Positions 32,793 to 41,504 are shown, counted from the stretch's first letter. The stretch is DNA of 52,269 nucleotides from Elusimicrobiaceae bacterium (GCA_017501565.1 JAFVWP010000052.1:1-52269); one strand, 5' to 3'. A program made the numbers and translations. The notes: generated by a model not told the origin, from the sequence alone.

Positions 32793-33263
32793 TTATTTAT
32801 ATTCCAATTTCACAAGCTTATATTTCTTCGGCCCGCGCGGAAGCTGCGCTTCAAACTCGTCGCCTTCCTTATGCCCCAACACGCCCGAAGCTAAAGGACT
32901 TTTAACCGACAGCAAGCCTTTATCGGGGTTGGACTCCATAGACCCTACCAACGTATAAGTAAACTCAATATCGGCATCTTCGTCTTTAATAGTAATGGTA
33001 GCACCGATGCGCGCTTCGCTATGGTCCACGTCCAAATTATCGGTGATTTCTACATTTCTGAGTTTGGTTTCCAATTCTTGAATACGAATCAAAGTCTCCG
33101 CTTGTTTTTCTTTAGCGGCGTGGTATTCGGCATTTTCCCGCAAATCGCCTTGCGCGGCGGCTTCACCGATTTCCACCGAAAGTCCGGCCTTTAATGTTTT
33201 CAAATCTTTGAGTTCTTGTACCAACTCTTCATATTTTTTACGGCTTACATAATATTTTTCCAT
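32793..33263 (-). CDS. greA: Transcription elongation factor GreA
   Basis: A 156-residue protein with the N-terminal coiled-coil (about residues 1-75, YYVSRKKYEELVQELKDLK and GEAAAQGDLRENAEYHAAKE, which contains the acidic tip) and the C-terminal FKBP-like domain ending SVKSPLASGVLGHKEGDE. GreA stimulates RNA polymerase to cleave backtracked transcripts. The ATG at 33263 is favoured over 33269 because AGGAG lies 9 nt upstream of it but only 3 nt upstream of the other. It is divergent from the protease gene, sharing a ~100-bp regulatory region. Confidence 0.96.
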   Translation of the reverse strand: MEKYYVSRKKYEELVQELKDLKTLKAGLSVEIGEAAAQGDLRENAEYHAAKEKQAETLIRIQELETKLRNVEITDNLDVDHSEARIGATITIKDEDADIEFTYTLVGSMESNPDKGLLSVKSPLASGVLGHKEGDEFEAQLPRGPKKYKLVKLEYK

Positions 33264-33289
33264 AAACATACACTCCTGTAAGTTAGAGT

Positions 33290-33331
33290 GTACTAATTAT
33301 GCACACTTTTAGCAAATCATAAAATTAGTAC
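33290..33331. promoter_or_regulatory. Inverted repeat between divergent greA and protease genes
   Basis: GTACTAATT (33290-33298) and AATTAGTAC (33323-33331) are perfect 9-nt arms 24 nt apart. They lie upstream of both genes and could be paired operator half-sites. Confidence 0.4.
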
Positions 33332-33350
33332 GAAAATGCAACGAAATTTA

Positions 33351-33356
33351 TATAAT
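33351..33356 (+). promoter_or_regulatory. -10 box of the serine protease gene, probably leaderless
   Basis: Consensus TATAAT ends 7 nt before the ATG at 33363, and the six intervening bases contain no Shine-Dalgarno sequence. Confidence 0.6.
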
Positions 33357-33362
33357 CACTAC

Positions 33363-34109
33363 ATGAAATCTTTTTGCTGTGCATTTGCTTTTTGTCTGTT
33401 ATGGGCGTCTGCCTATGCCAAAACACATGTAGAGATAGCAGAAGAAAATTCTTCTGCCATTGTGGCTATTAATGTGTTGCGCAAAGACGGCTCCACTTTT
33501 ACGGGGACGGGTTTTATTGTTACCGAAAACGGCATCATCGCCACCAGCCGCCACGTAATAGAAAATGCCATGTATGTAAATATTACCTTTAATACCGGGG
33601 CTATTTCCGGCCAGGCGGTGCCTTTGGTGCAAGCCCAAGAAGTAGATTTGGCACTTATCCAAATAGCCGCCAAAAATTTACCGGTTGTAGAATTGGGCGA
33701 TTCGGACTATGTGTTACCCGGTGAAGAAATCACCGTTATCGGCAATCCGCGCCGCTTGCAAAACACCGTCACTTCGGGCCTTATCAGCCAAGTGCGCAAA
33801 AAATCCGACGGGATTATTTGGCATCAAATCAGTGCGCCCATTTCTCCCAGCTCCAGCGGAAGCCCGGTATTTAACAAACAAGGGCACGTTATTTCGGTAG
33901 CGTTTTCCAGCTATAAAGGCGAAGGCAACCAAAATTTAAACTTTTCCGTCCCGTCCAATTATTTAATCCGCTTGCTCCATGCCAAAAATTATTATCCGTC
34001 CATTGCGGGCCAAAACACAAAAGAAGAAGCCCCCGACTATTGGCAACGTTTCAAAGAACACATCGCCAAATCTTGGCAAATTCTAAAAAGTTTCTTCCAA
34101 CGCAAATAA
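33363..34109 (+). CDS. Periplasmic trypsin-like serine protease (DegP-like, no PDZ)
   Basis: A 248-residue exported protease. A signal peptide (about residues 1-18, ending SAYA) precedes the trypsin-like fold. The catalytic triad is H64 (SRHVIENA), D95 (DLALIQI) and S165 (SSSGSP). There is no PDZ domain, which S1C proteases such as DegP and DegS normally carry, so target recognition must differ. The open frame reaches back to 33336, but 33363 is chosen because it starts at the signal peptide and follows a TATAAT by 7 nt. It probably processes envelope proteins; the substrate is unknown. Confidence 0.88.
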   Translation: MKSFCCAFAFCLLWASAYAKTHVEIAEENSSAIVAINVLRKDGSTFTGTGFIVTENGIIATSRHVIENAMYVNITFNTGAISGQAVPLVQAQEVDLALIQIAAKNLPVVELGDSDYVLPGEEITVIGNPRRLQNTVTSGLISQVRKKSDGIIWHQISAPISPSSSGSPVFNKQGHVISVAFSSYKGEGNQNLNFSVPSNYLIRLLHAKNYYPSIAGQNTKEEAPDYWQRFKEHIAKSWQILKSFFQRK

Positions 34110-34201
34110 GACCCACGCGCCGTCTAGGTCCATTGGTCCTTGCGTAGCAAAGCAAAAATCCATATACTTTAAGAAATACTTTCCTTATACAAGGAGTCTT
34201 T

Positions 34202-36313
34202 ATGTCTAAAAACAAAACCAAAGCTCTCGGCAAAGCCGTCATTGTGCTGTTAAGCATAGCGATTGTCGTCTTTCTTTTACTTCCCTTTTTAGATAGTTCC
34301 GCTTCCGACGGAAAATCCGGCAACTCTAAAGGCAAAAAAGCCATTGCGCAAATTTTTACGTCCAACCCGTTGACGGACTTGGCTAAAAAAATATTTGCCA
34401 TGTTCAAAAAAGAAAATCCACAACAAAAACCGCAGTCATACGCGTATGCCGAATCGGAAGATTTTGCCGAATGGACCGCAGAACAACGCGCCGCAGCCGA
34501 GCATGATGCCGTGGCGGCAGATGCTTCAGAAACGACATCTGTGGATGCCAATTTTAATTATTCCGAAGGGGCTTCTATGATAGACGAAGACGGAGAATGG
34601 ATTTTAGTGCGCCAAACCACGCCGGAAGCTTCCCAGAAAGGCATGCATGATATAACGTCTAAAGAAAGCGCCTACGACCGCTTGGTCCGCCAAGAACGCG
34701 CCGCCAAATATACCGGCAAAGCTACCGATGCCGCCGGGCCGGCCATTCCGGACTCTAAATGGGCCCGCTTGTGGAAGCCTATTAAAAATTTCTTTGGCGG
34801 TGAAGATGAAGCAAGCGCACCCCAAACACCAAATACAGAAAGATTTATGTTGGCTTCGGCCGATTCGGGCTTTGGTAGCAATGCCTTTAAGCGCGGCAGA
34901 ATCGGCAAGTCTGCCGGCAAAGCACAGATACCGGGTAGTTTGGGTACAGGGTTCAGCAATACGGCAGATGCCCCTTCTTTGTCTGAGTTGATGGATTTGG
35001 ATCTTGTTTTAAGCAGGACCAAAGACGGACTTTTAGAAAACGCTAAAAAGACACTTAAACCCGAACAATACGAAAAGGTAAGCAAAGAAATAGAAAAGCG
35101 AATGCTGATCAACCATCAAAAAGCCAGTGCGGAAATAGCCAAAAATATTGAAAATGCGGCCCAAAACAGCCAGGCGAATAACTTGATTGAAAAAACGTTT
35201 TATGCCGGAGAATCAGGTTCTTCTTCTTTATACAGCAGTAGCACGGAACAAAACGGCGCAGGGTTAGAGTTGAGCTTACCCATAGTAGAAGACGACCAGA
35301 AAGTGATGCAACAGCAAAACCTGGACACCATACGCAGGACTTTTGATGTGCCGGGTTTCAGACATACGCCGCAAATGATTGCGGTCTTGGGAAAGACGGA
35401 AGATTTTGACCCCACTCTTTTACAAGAAAACAATGAACAAAGTGTTCACGTTTCAGACTATTATCAACTTTTATTAGAAAAAAATAAGTGTAAAGAGAAA
35501 GGTTGTGTATGGGTAATGCTTAAGCCGCCCAGTGAAGAAAACGAGCAACAACAAGCACGTTTACAAGGAAGTATTGCGGCCGCTGGCTTCCAACCCCTTG
35601 GAGTCGAAAGAGAGATAGAAGATATAGATCAAAGCTACTTTATGGCTGAGTTTTCCTTAAAACAAATGGATGAAGATCTTAATGATGACATAGATCTTTC
35701 TATGGCTGAAAGCGCCTTACAAGATATGGAAGAGGATATCGCAAAAGACAATATATTTGGATACACGGAGGAACAGGTCATCGCGCAAAAAAAAGAAGTG
35801 GCCAGATTACAAGCAGAATACGAAGAAAGACAAGAGGCTAATTTTAGAGAATGGAAAGAAACAAGAGAAGAGTTAAAGACTTTATCCAGGAACTATTATC
35901 CCTTGCCCAACGATGAATTTAAAAAGCTGATTGCCGGGCCCGAGCAAGAGAAAGATGAAAAAGGCCACGCAAGCAAACATACCCACAAAGATATGCCTTT
36001 TATTTTGGGCAATGCCGCGGCCATCAATAATTTAGTAAAAGACAATTTAATAGAAGATCCTTGCAAAGTGATTGTTGACACCGATGATAAAATAATGGAC
36101 GTAAGCAAAACGAAAGATGATAGAGAACGTTCCAGCCTGATTACCGAAGCCAGTATGCGCACTTTCACCAGAAATAAAGCAGCGTTCGATAATGCGGCTC
36201 AAGACCTGACCGCTCACGGCAACAAACTGATTATGCAGTACTCCATGGAAAACGTACAAGAAGAACTGCAAAAAAGCGCCGGGAAATCGGCCGATGAAAT
36301 TATGGGCTTATAA
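34202..36313 (+). CDS. Membrane-anchored protein of unknown function (703 aa)
   Basis: One transmembrane helix (about residues 10-30, AVIVLLSIAIVVFLLLPFL) follows a short Lys-rich N-terminus; no signal cleavage site is obvious, so the protein is probably anchored with the large C-terminal part outside the cytoplasm. The rest is hydrophilic, rich in Ala, Glu, Lys and Gln, and includes long predicted helices (for example around VIAQKKEVARLQAEYEERQ, residues about 520-540). From about 35.4 kb the codons become more A-rich with more AGA/AGG Arg than in neighbours. AAGGAG precedes the ATG and a strong terminator follows. I recognise no family; it may be lineage-specific. Confidence 0.75.
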   Translation: MSKNKTKALGKAVIVLLSIAIVVFLLLPFLDSSASDGKSGNSKGKKAIAQIFTSNPLTDLAKKIFAMFKKENPQQKPQSYAYAESEDFAEWTAEQRAAAEHDAVAADASETTSVDANFNYSEGASMIDEDGEWILVRQTTPEASQKGMHDITSKESAYDRLVRQERAAKYTGKATDAAGPAIPDSKWARLWKPIKNFFGGEDEASAPQTPNTERFMLASADSGFGSNAFKRGRIGKSAGKAQIPGSLGTGFSNTADAPSLSELMDLDLVLSRTKDGLLENAKKTLKPEQYEKVSKEIEKRMLINHQKASAEIAKNIENAAQNSQANNLIEKTFYAGESGSSSLYSSSTEQNGAGLELSLPIVEDDQKVMQQQNLDTIRRTFDVPGFRHTPQMIAVLGKTEDFDPTLLQENNEQSVHVSDYYQLLLEKNKCKEKGCVWVMLKPPSEENEQQQARLQGSIAAAGFQPLGVEREIEDIDQSYFMAEFSLKQMDEDLNDDIDLSMAESALQDMEEDIAKDNIFGYTEEQVIAQKKEVARLQAEYEERQEANFREWKETREELKTLSRNYYPLPNDEFKKLIAGPEQEKDEKGHASKHTHKDMPFILGNAAAINNLVKDNLIEDPCKVIVDTDDKIMDVSKTKDDRERSSLITEASMRTFTRNKAAFDNAAQDLTAHGNKLIMQYSMENVQEELQKSAGKSADEIMGL

Positions 36314-36332
36314 AAACGTGCAAGCCACTTTT

Positions 36333-36361
36333 CCCCCGCCCCTACGGCGGGGGTTTGTTTT
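36333..36361 (+). terminator. Intrinsic terminator after the 703-aa gene
   Basis: 8-bp stem CCCCCGCC / GGCGGGGG (36333-36353), 5-nt loop, then TTTGTTTTT. From 36362 to the next gene at 36505 only a short leader is seen, ending in a GGAG ribosome-binding site. Confidence 0.88.
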
Positions 36362-36504
36362 TGTAGAATTTCCGCGTTCCCTTTTTGCGCGCCGAACGCG
36401 CGGGCGCGTACTAAGAAAACCTTGTCAAAAGTGCTACAAAACAGCTATACTGAAAATAAGGGTTTTTATACCCCGGTTTTGCACTTTCACACTATGGAGA
36501 ATGT

Positions 36505-37059
36505 ATGAAAAAAATCATTTTGCCGATTCTTCTTTTAAGCTTTTTCGCGGTCGCCTGCCATACAAAAAAAGAAGCCCCTTACAACCGCCAATTTGTGCCC
36601 GACAGCTACGAACGCAATTTCCGTAACAATGTCTTTGCTTCTTGCTTAAACCAAGGAAAGCCTTATTCCACCTATTCTTTGGCCCGCGTCAACCGCAAAC
36701 CGACCGATTGCGACCCGCGCTACAAAGTCACTTTCTTAAACGGCCCCTGCGAAGGAAGAACCGTTTATACGCAAGATGTCATTACCAAAACGTCCCCTGT
36801 TAACGGCGGGCAATTAATCAAAGGCGAAGTAGTGTTGCGCAACTATTGGAACCCGCGCAAATTAGACAAAGACACCGCCCAATTGGACCGCTGGGGCCGC
36901 GGCGTTGTGTATGACACGTCCCGCATGGACGAAGGCGTTGTGGAATTGGAATTCCCCCGCGATAAAAATGATTTTATGGCTGCGCGTGAATTTATTTTCT
37001 TGCACAATGTGCGCTATATTCACCAACCGGAACAAAAAGATCCCCGCGTTTGGCTGTAA
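36505..37059 (+). CDS. Lipoprotein of unknown function
   Basis: A 184-residue lipoprotein: the signal peptide ends at the lipobox AVAC with Cys18 as lipidation site, followed by a short polar linker. The mature part, including DPRYKVTFLNGPCEGRTVYTQDV, looks beta-rich and has only a few cysteines. No family is recognised. GGAG lies 6 nt before the ATG. It is first in a tight six-gene envelope operon that ends at 41480, so a role in the outer membrane or periplasm with those products is inferred. Confidence 0.7.
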   Translation: MKKIILPILLLSFFAVACHTKKEAPYNRQFVPDSYERNFRNNVFASCLNQGKPYSTYSLARVNRKPTDCDPRYKVTFLNGPCEGRTVYTQDVITKTSPVNGGQLIKGEVVLRNYWNPRKLDKDTAQLDRWGRGVVYDTSRMDEGVVELEFPRDKNDFMAAREFIFLHNVRYIHQPEQKDPRVWL

Positions 37060-37077
37060 TTCTTTCAAAGGAAATTT

Positions 37078-37785
37078 ATGTTAAAGAAAACCTTACTTAC
37101 CGCTATTTGTCTTTGTTTATCTTGGGCCGCTTTTGCCCAAGAAGCAGATGCGTTTAATGCCGAAACGCTGATTATTGATGTGCCGACTGCAAGCGTGTTG
37201 GACAAATACCAAGCCGCGTTTTTAACGCGCGCTTATGCCAATGGAACCATTATGCAAAGTTTGGACTTTGGGGTTATTCCGCAGGTAAATATCGGGTTTT
37301 CTTTAGCAGTATATGAATTGGTCGGAAGCTCGGAAGACATCAAAGTATTGGACCCGGACTTTCAAGTAAAATGGAAACTTTTTGACGGCAACTTATATTT
37401 CCCCGCCATTGCCATCGGTTATGATGGCCGCCGCTACGGCTATAACCGCCAAACCAAAAAATATTTAGACGACCGCAAAGGCGGCTACATCACACTGACC
37501 CGAGAGCTTTTTACCCCCGGGTTAAATATGTCTTTGGGGGCGAATTTATCGGACTTTGATGAACACGATATTTTTGCTTTTACCGGATTATCTTGGAAAT
37601 GGGCGGAATGGTTTTCTTTCTTGGCGGAGTGGGACAATATTAATAATATCCGCGATTCCCGCTTAAATATCGGGGCAGCGGTGCAAGTGGCGCCGGCGCT
37701 TACTTTATCCGGCGCGGTGCGGCGCATCGGGCGCGGCAGTGAAAATGAACGGGTTTTCCAACTGCGCTATGTAACCAATTTCTAA
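37078..37785 (+). CDS. YjbH-like outer-membrane beta-barrel protein
   Basis: A 235-residue exported protein with signal peptide ending AAFAQ (about residue 21). The mature part alternates hydrophobic and polar residues, with segments such as IMQSLDFGVIPQVNIGFSLAVYE and LTLSGAVRRIG, and it ends in Phe, as outer-membrane barrels recognised by BamA usually do. It resembles YjbH-type proteins, though this is weak similarity from memory. It follows the lipoprotein gene by 18 nt and precedes the HAMP gene by 13 nt. Confidence 0.65.
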   Translation: MLKKTLLTAICLCLSWAAFAQEADAFNAETLIIDVPTASVLDKYQAAFLTRAYANGTIMQSLDFGVIPQVNIGFSLAVYELVGSSEDIKVLDPDFQVKWKLFDGNLYFPAIAIGYDGRRYGYNRQTKKYLDDRKGGYITLTRELFTPGLNMSLGANLSDFDEHDIFAFTGLSWKWAEWFSFLAEWDNINNIRDSRLNIGAAVQVAPALTLSGAVRRIGRGSENERVFQLRYVTNF

Positions 37786-37798
37786 CCGAAGGCTTTTT

Positions 37799-38254
37799 AT
37801 GGAAAAACAACAAACCCCGCAACAAAAACCGCAATTTAAAAGAAGAACTATTTTTATCAAAAAAAATCTTCAATTCCGCTACATGACCTTGATTTTATTA
37901 AGTGTCTTGGCGGGGCTGTTGATTATGGCCTTTGAGCTTACCTTCACGCTCAATGATGTGTTTGACCGCCACCCCGTATTGCTTCAACCGCTTTATGACC
38001 ATTTTCCGGCTTTGGCATACAGCTTTATCTATAAAATTATCATCTACGTAGTGTTTGTTGTCTTGATTTCGGCTATTTTATCACACCGCATGGCGGGGCC
38101 GGTTTATCGTTTTGAACAGACCTGCAAAGCCATTGCCAAAGGGGATTTTTCCCAACGGGTCCACTTACGCAAAGGAGACCAATTTACCGAATTGCAAGAC
38201 GAGTTTAACAAAATGATGGACCGCGTAGAAGAAGAAATAAATAAGAAAAAATAG
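37799..38254 (+). CDS. HAMP-domain membrane protein without an output domain
   Basis: A 151-residue inner-membrane protein. The Lys/Arg/Gln-rich N-terminus precedes the first helix (about 30-50), a periplasmic loop, and a second helix (about 80-100). A HAMP domain follows (about 100-147: SHRMAGPVYRFEQTCKAIAKGDFSQRVHLRKGDQF). The protein then ends; no kinase, cyclase or methyl-accepting module exists. HAMP proteins relay signals across membranes, so the partner must be in trans. It sits in the envelope operon between the beta-barrel and TolC-like genes. Confidence 0.8.
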   Translation: MEKQQTPQQKPQFKRRTIFIKKNLQFRYMTLILLSVLAGLLIMAFELTFTLNDVFDRHPVLLQPLYDHFPALAYSFIYKIIIYVVFVVLISAILSHRMAGPVYRFEQTCKAIAKGDFSQRVHLRKGDQFTELQDEFNKMMDRVEEEINKKK

Positions 38255-38263
38255 CGGGGAACT

Positions 38264-39565
38264 ATGAAAAAAATCGTCTTATCCTTGGTAGCACTTTGTT
38301 TGGCCTTGCCGTTGTTTGCGCAAAAAGAGTACGGCCTTCGCTTTTCCAGCCTGATTAATGATGAGCTTTCTTTAGAAAATGCCATTCGTTTGGGATTAGA
38401 AAATAACAGCGATTTTCTGTTGGCCCAACAAGAAATTATTATTGCCGAACAAAAAGTAAAACAAGCCAAATTTCTTTTCTTGCCGCAAATTGCTTTGCAA
38501 GGTACAGCCACTTGGTATGATTTGGACTATCCGATGGTATTGCCCGAATCCGTGGCCAACCGCTATATTCCAAGCAACGACTCCCAAACTGCCGGGGACA
38601 AACATCAATTTTTCGGCGTAGGCATATCCGCCACCCAATATTTATACTCCGGCGGACGCTTCCGCGGGGCCTTAAAGGCGGCCCAAGCCAACTTAAAACA
38701 AGCCCAAAGCAAATACGAAGCTGTCAAAAATGCAGTAGTATTGGATATTAAAAAATCCTTTTTTTCCTTGCAATATGCCCAATATAACCTGACATTGGCC
38801 CAAGCGGTACAGCAAAAGGCCGACCGCTACTTCAAAGGGCTGAAGCTTTCTTCTTGGGACAAAATCAAAGCACAATATTTACTTTCTGTGTTATATTCAG
38901 AAAAAAATACCGCCCAAAAAGATTTGCAAAAAGCCCAACTTGCCATGTTGGTCAGCTTAAATAAAGAACTCAATGCCCCCATTAAAGTAAAAGGCGAATT
39001 CAAACCTGCCACCTTAAACTTAGATTTAGCTTACTTAAATTTATGGTCCCTGGAATTTCGCCCCGAATTAAAATCTGCCATTTACGCGTTGGAGTTAGAC
39101 TCTTTGGCCATAGACTTGGCTCTTTCCCGCCGCTACCCCGACATTATTTTGACCGGCAGCTACGAACAATTGGGCGTAGAAGATTTAAATGACGTCAACA
39201 AACAAATCTCTCTGGCGGTGCGCTTGCCGATTCCCTACAACGTAGCCACCCAAACGGCCCAACGCAAAGCCGAACAAAAACAAAGCTCTTTGCGTAGAGC
39301 CGCCATTGAAGACAAAATCCGTGTGCAAGTGGCAGAAAGTTATGCCAATATGGTTTTTTGGCAGAATGAAGCTACCGCACGCCAAGCTACTTGGCAAGAA
39401 GTGCAAAAACTGCTTAGCCAAGCGGAAAATTCTTCCCGCGCAGATTTAAGCGCTTTAGAAGCCTTACACGCCTATTACCAAACCGGAAGAGATTACTACG
39501 AAGGAATCCGCCAAAATTTATCTTCCAAAGCCAGCTTGGAATGGGCCATCGGCCGGGATTTATAA
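38264..39565 (+). CDS. TolC-like outer-membrane efflux protein
   Basis: A 433-residue protein with signal peptide ending LFAQ (about residue 20). The OEP family features are visible: SLENAIRLGLENNSDFLLAQQE near the N-terminus, long Ala/Gln-rich coiled coils (for example KAAQANLKQAQSKYEAVKNAV), and a second repeat in the C-terminal half ending near KLLSQAENSSRADLSALEALHAYY. TolC-type channels form trimeric exit ducts for ABC, RND or type I systems. No membrane fusion protein or inner-membrane pump is in the same operon, so partners must be elsewhere. Confidence 0.88.
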   Translation: MKKIVLSLVALCLALPLFAQKEYGLRFSSLINDELSLENAIRLGLENNSDFLLAQQEIIIAEQKVKQAKFLFLPQIALQGTATWYDLDYPMVLPESVANRYIPSNDSQTAGDKHQFFGVGISATQYLYSGGRFRGALKAAQANLKQAQSKYEAVKNAVVLDIKKSFFSLQYAQYNLTLAQAVQQKADRYFKGLKLSSWDKIKAQYLLSVLYSEKNTAQKDLQKAQLAMLVSLNKELNAPIKVKGEFKPATLNLDLAYLNLWSLEFRPELKSAIYALELDSLAIDLALSRRYPDIILTGSYEQLGVEDLNDVNKQISLAVRLPIPYNVATQTAQRKAEQKQSSLRRAAIEDKIRVQVAESYANMVFWQNEATARQATWQEVQKLLSQAENSSRADLSALEALHAYYQTGRDYYEGIRQNLSSKASLEWAIGRDL

Positions 39566-39574
39566 ACACATATC

Positions 39575-40534
39575 ATGACTTGCAAAATCTTTGCACTTTG
39601 TTGGACTTTTTTGGCAATGTTTTTAGCTCCCGCTTTGGGTGCTTTGCCTATTGCTACGGAAGATGACATCGTGCGGGAATTTTTATGGGAGGAATTTACC
39701 GCCTTGCCGGCACAAGAACGTCCGTCAGTGGGGGTGGCCTTATCGGCCGGCGGGGTGCGCGGTTTTGCCCACGTGGGGGTGCTGGAAGTGTTAGACAATG
39801 CCGGCGTGCCGATAGATATGATGGCGGGGACTTCTATGGGCGCGGTAATCGGGTCTTTATATGCCGCGGGCCTTCCTACCGAAAAAATATGGCAAATCAG
39901 CTCTCACATTAATTTTGAAAAAATCTCGCCCGATTTCAATTTAATGGGCCTTTTGCGTCTGCTTTTTGCCCAAAAGTTACCCTCTTCCAGCAATTTACAA
40001 GAGTTTTTTCACCAACAAATAGGGCACATGCGCTTTGAAGATTTAGACATTCCTTTTGCCACTGCGGCTATGGACGTAAAAACCGGAGAACAGGTGGTTT
40101 TTGATTCCGGCCCGGTATCCATTGCTGTTCGGGCCAGCATGAATTTACCCGGTGTTTTTGACCCGGTAGAATACCGCCACCGCTATTTGGTAGACGGCGC
40201 TGTGGTTAATTATCTGCCCGTCAATTTGGTCAAAAAGCAAGGGGCCGATTATATTATTGCTTCCATTACCCCGCTTGATTTTTCATCGCAAGCCCCGCAA
40301 TCCATTGCCGCTTATTTATTGCGCGTAGGGGACGTGCGCGGAGCCGCCATGATAGACGATGCCGCGCAAAAAGCCAATTTCTCCATTTTTAACAGAGTAG
40401 TAGGCATCAACACCTTGGAATTGGATAAATTGCAAGATGCCGGAAAGGTAGGGATCCTTTCTGCCAATAGCCAATTAAAGGAGTTACAGGAAGATCTCCT
40501 GTTATTTTCTATCCATGATATTGTTAAAAAGTAA
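39575..40534 (+). CDS. Patatin-like phospholipase, exported
   Basis: A 319-residue protein with an N-terminal hydrophobic signal segment ending near APALG (about residue 23). The patatin fold is clear: oxyanion hole LSAGGVRGFAHVGVLEVL, nucleophile S87 in GTSMG, and D207 in VDGAVVNYLP, making the Ser-Asp dyad. It resembles RssA-type bacterial patatins. Acyl hydrolysis of membrane lipid in the periplasm is probable. No Shine-Dalgarno sequence is seen before the ATG, 9 nt after the TolC-like stop. Its end overlaps the TPR gene by 20 nt. Confidence 0.88.
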   Translation: MTCKIFALCWTFLAMFLAPALGALPIATEDDIVREFLWEEFTALPAQERPSVGVALSAGGVRGFAHVGVLEVLDNAGVPIDMMAGTSMGAVIGSLYAAGLPTEKIWQISSHINFEKISPDFNLMGLLRLLFAQKLPSSSNLQEFFHQQIGHMRFEDLDIPFATAAMDVKTGEQVVFDSGPVSIAVRASMNLPGVFDPVEYRHRYLVDGAVVNYLPVNLVKKQGADYIIASITPLDFSSQAPQSIAAYLLRVGDVRGAAMIDDAAQKANFSIFNRVVGINTLELDKLQDAGKVGILSANSQLKELQEDLLLFSIHDIVKK

Positions 40535-41480
40535 AAGTTATTTGTTAATGCTTTGTTTGCTTTTCAGCGCGCTTCATTTACAAGCGGGGCTATTCGGCAT
40601 TCACTTGGCAGACCGCAAAGAATATGTCCAAGCACGCGAAACTTTTGACCAAGGACAATACGAGCAGGCCGTCACTTTATTGACCGATTACATCTATAAA
40701 ACCCAAAATATCAAAAGGCGCGAAGCGCGTGCCTACCGCTTGTTGGGGCTGGCGTATGAACAATTAAACAATCCCGGGAAAGCTTTGGAAACCTACAAAG
40801 AAGCCTTGGAATTTCATGATAAAAACGTTCCTTTGCTTTTGGCGGCGGCCTCGCTTTACCGCCGGTCGGATTTGTTGGAGCAATCCGTCAATTTATACGA
40901 ACGTGCTTTGATGCTGGAGCCTGAAAATACAGCAGCACTCAGCGGTTTAGCAGAAAATTATATTTCTATGGGTTTTTATTCCAAAGCACAAGCTTTATAC
41001 GAACAATTATCAAATGTTCAACCGCAACTTTCGCCCATTGAGCGCGCCCGCCAAGCCTATACTTTTTTCAAACAGCGCAAATATGAACAGGCTTTTGTAT
41101 TTATTACTATGGCCAAATTACAAGAGCCGGAAAATGCGGACTTTTGGTTACTCAGTGCCCGCACTTATAAGGGCTTATCCATGCTCACCGATGCCCTGGC
41201 TGAGCTGGATATAGCCATTTTGCTCGCTCCGCAAAAAAACGAGTTAAAAGACACCAAAGCCATCTGGCTCTATCAAGCCCAACAATACAACCAAGCCTTG
41301 GCCTTAGCAGAAGAGATTTTACAGCGTTCCCCCCGGCACGAGCCGGCCCTTTTGGTAAAAGCGTTTGCTTTACAAAAAATGGGCAAAAAACAAACAGCCC
41401 AACAAATTTTAATGCAAATAAAAAATATGCAGACAGACTCTTTTACCCACCGGGTAGCTTCCCGCTTATTGGAAAAATAA
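40515..41480 (+). CDS. Tetratricopeptide repeat (TPR) envelope protein
   Basis: A 321-residue protein with a signal peptide (Lys residues 5-7, then a leucine-rich core to about residue 25). Most of the mature protein is TPR repeats: LGLAYEQLNNPGKALETYKEALE, LYERALMLEPENTAALSGLAENYISMG, LDIAILLAPQKNELKDTKAIWLYQ and more, consistent with 7-8 helical hairpins. TPR proteins scaffold protein-protein interactions. It is the last gene of the envelope operon, overlapping patatin by 20 nt, and ends at a terminator. Confidence 0.88.
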   Translation: MILLKSKSYLLMLCLLFSALHLQAGLFGIHLADRKEYVQARETFDQGQYEQAVTLLTDYIYKTQNIKRREARAYRLLGLAYEQLNNPGKALETYKEALEFHDKNVPLLLAAASLYRRSDLLEQSVNLYERALMLEPENTAALSGLAENYISMGFYSKAQALYEQLSNVQPQLSPIERARQAYTFFKQRKYEQAFVFITMAKLQEPENADFWLLSARTYKGLSMLTDALAELDIAILLAPQKNELKDTKAIWLYQAQQYNQALALAEEILQRSPRHEPALLVKAFALQKMGKKQTAQQILMQIKNMQTDSFTHRVASRLLEK

Positions 41481-41504
41481 AAGCCCCGGATAACCGGGGC
41501 TTTT
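41479..41504. terminator. Bidirectional terminator between convergent operons
   Basis: 11-bp stem AAAAGCCCCGG / CCGGGGCTTTT with an ATAA loop. It serves both the envelope operon (plus) and the TldD/TldE-like pair (minus). Confidence 0.9.

Noticed and set aside
32688-32894. 68-codon plus-strand open frame across the greA terminator
   Set aside because: It reads through two hairpins and the end of greA in the wrong strand and has no plausible start.
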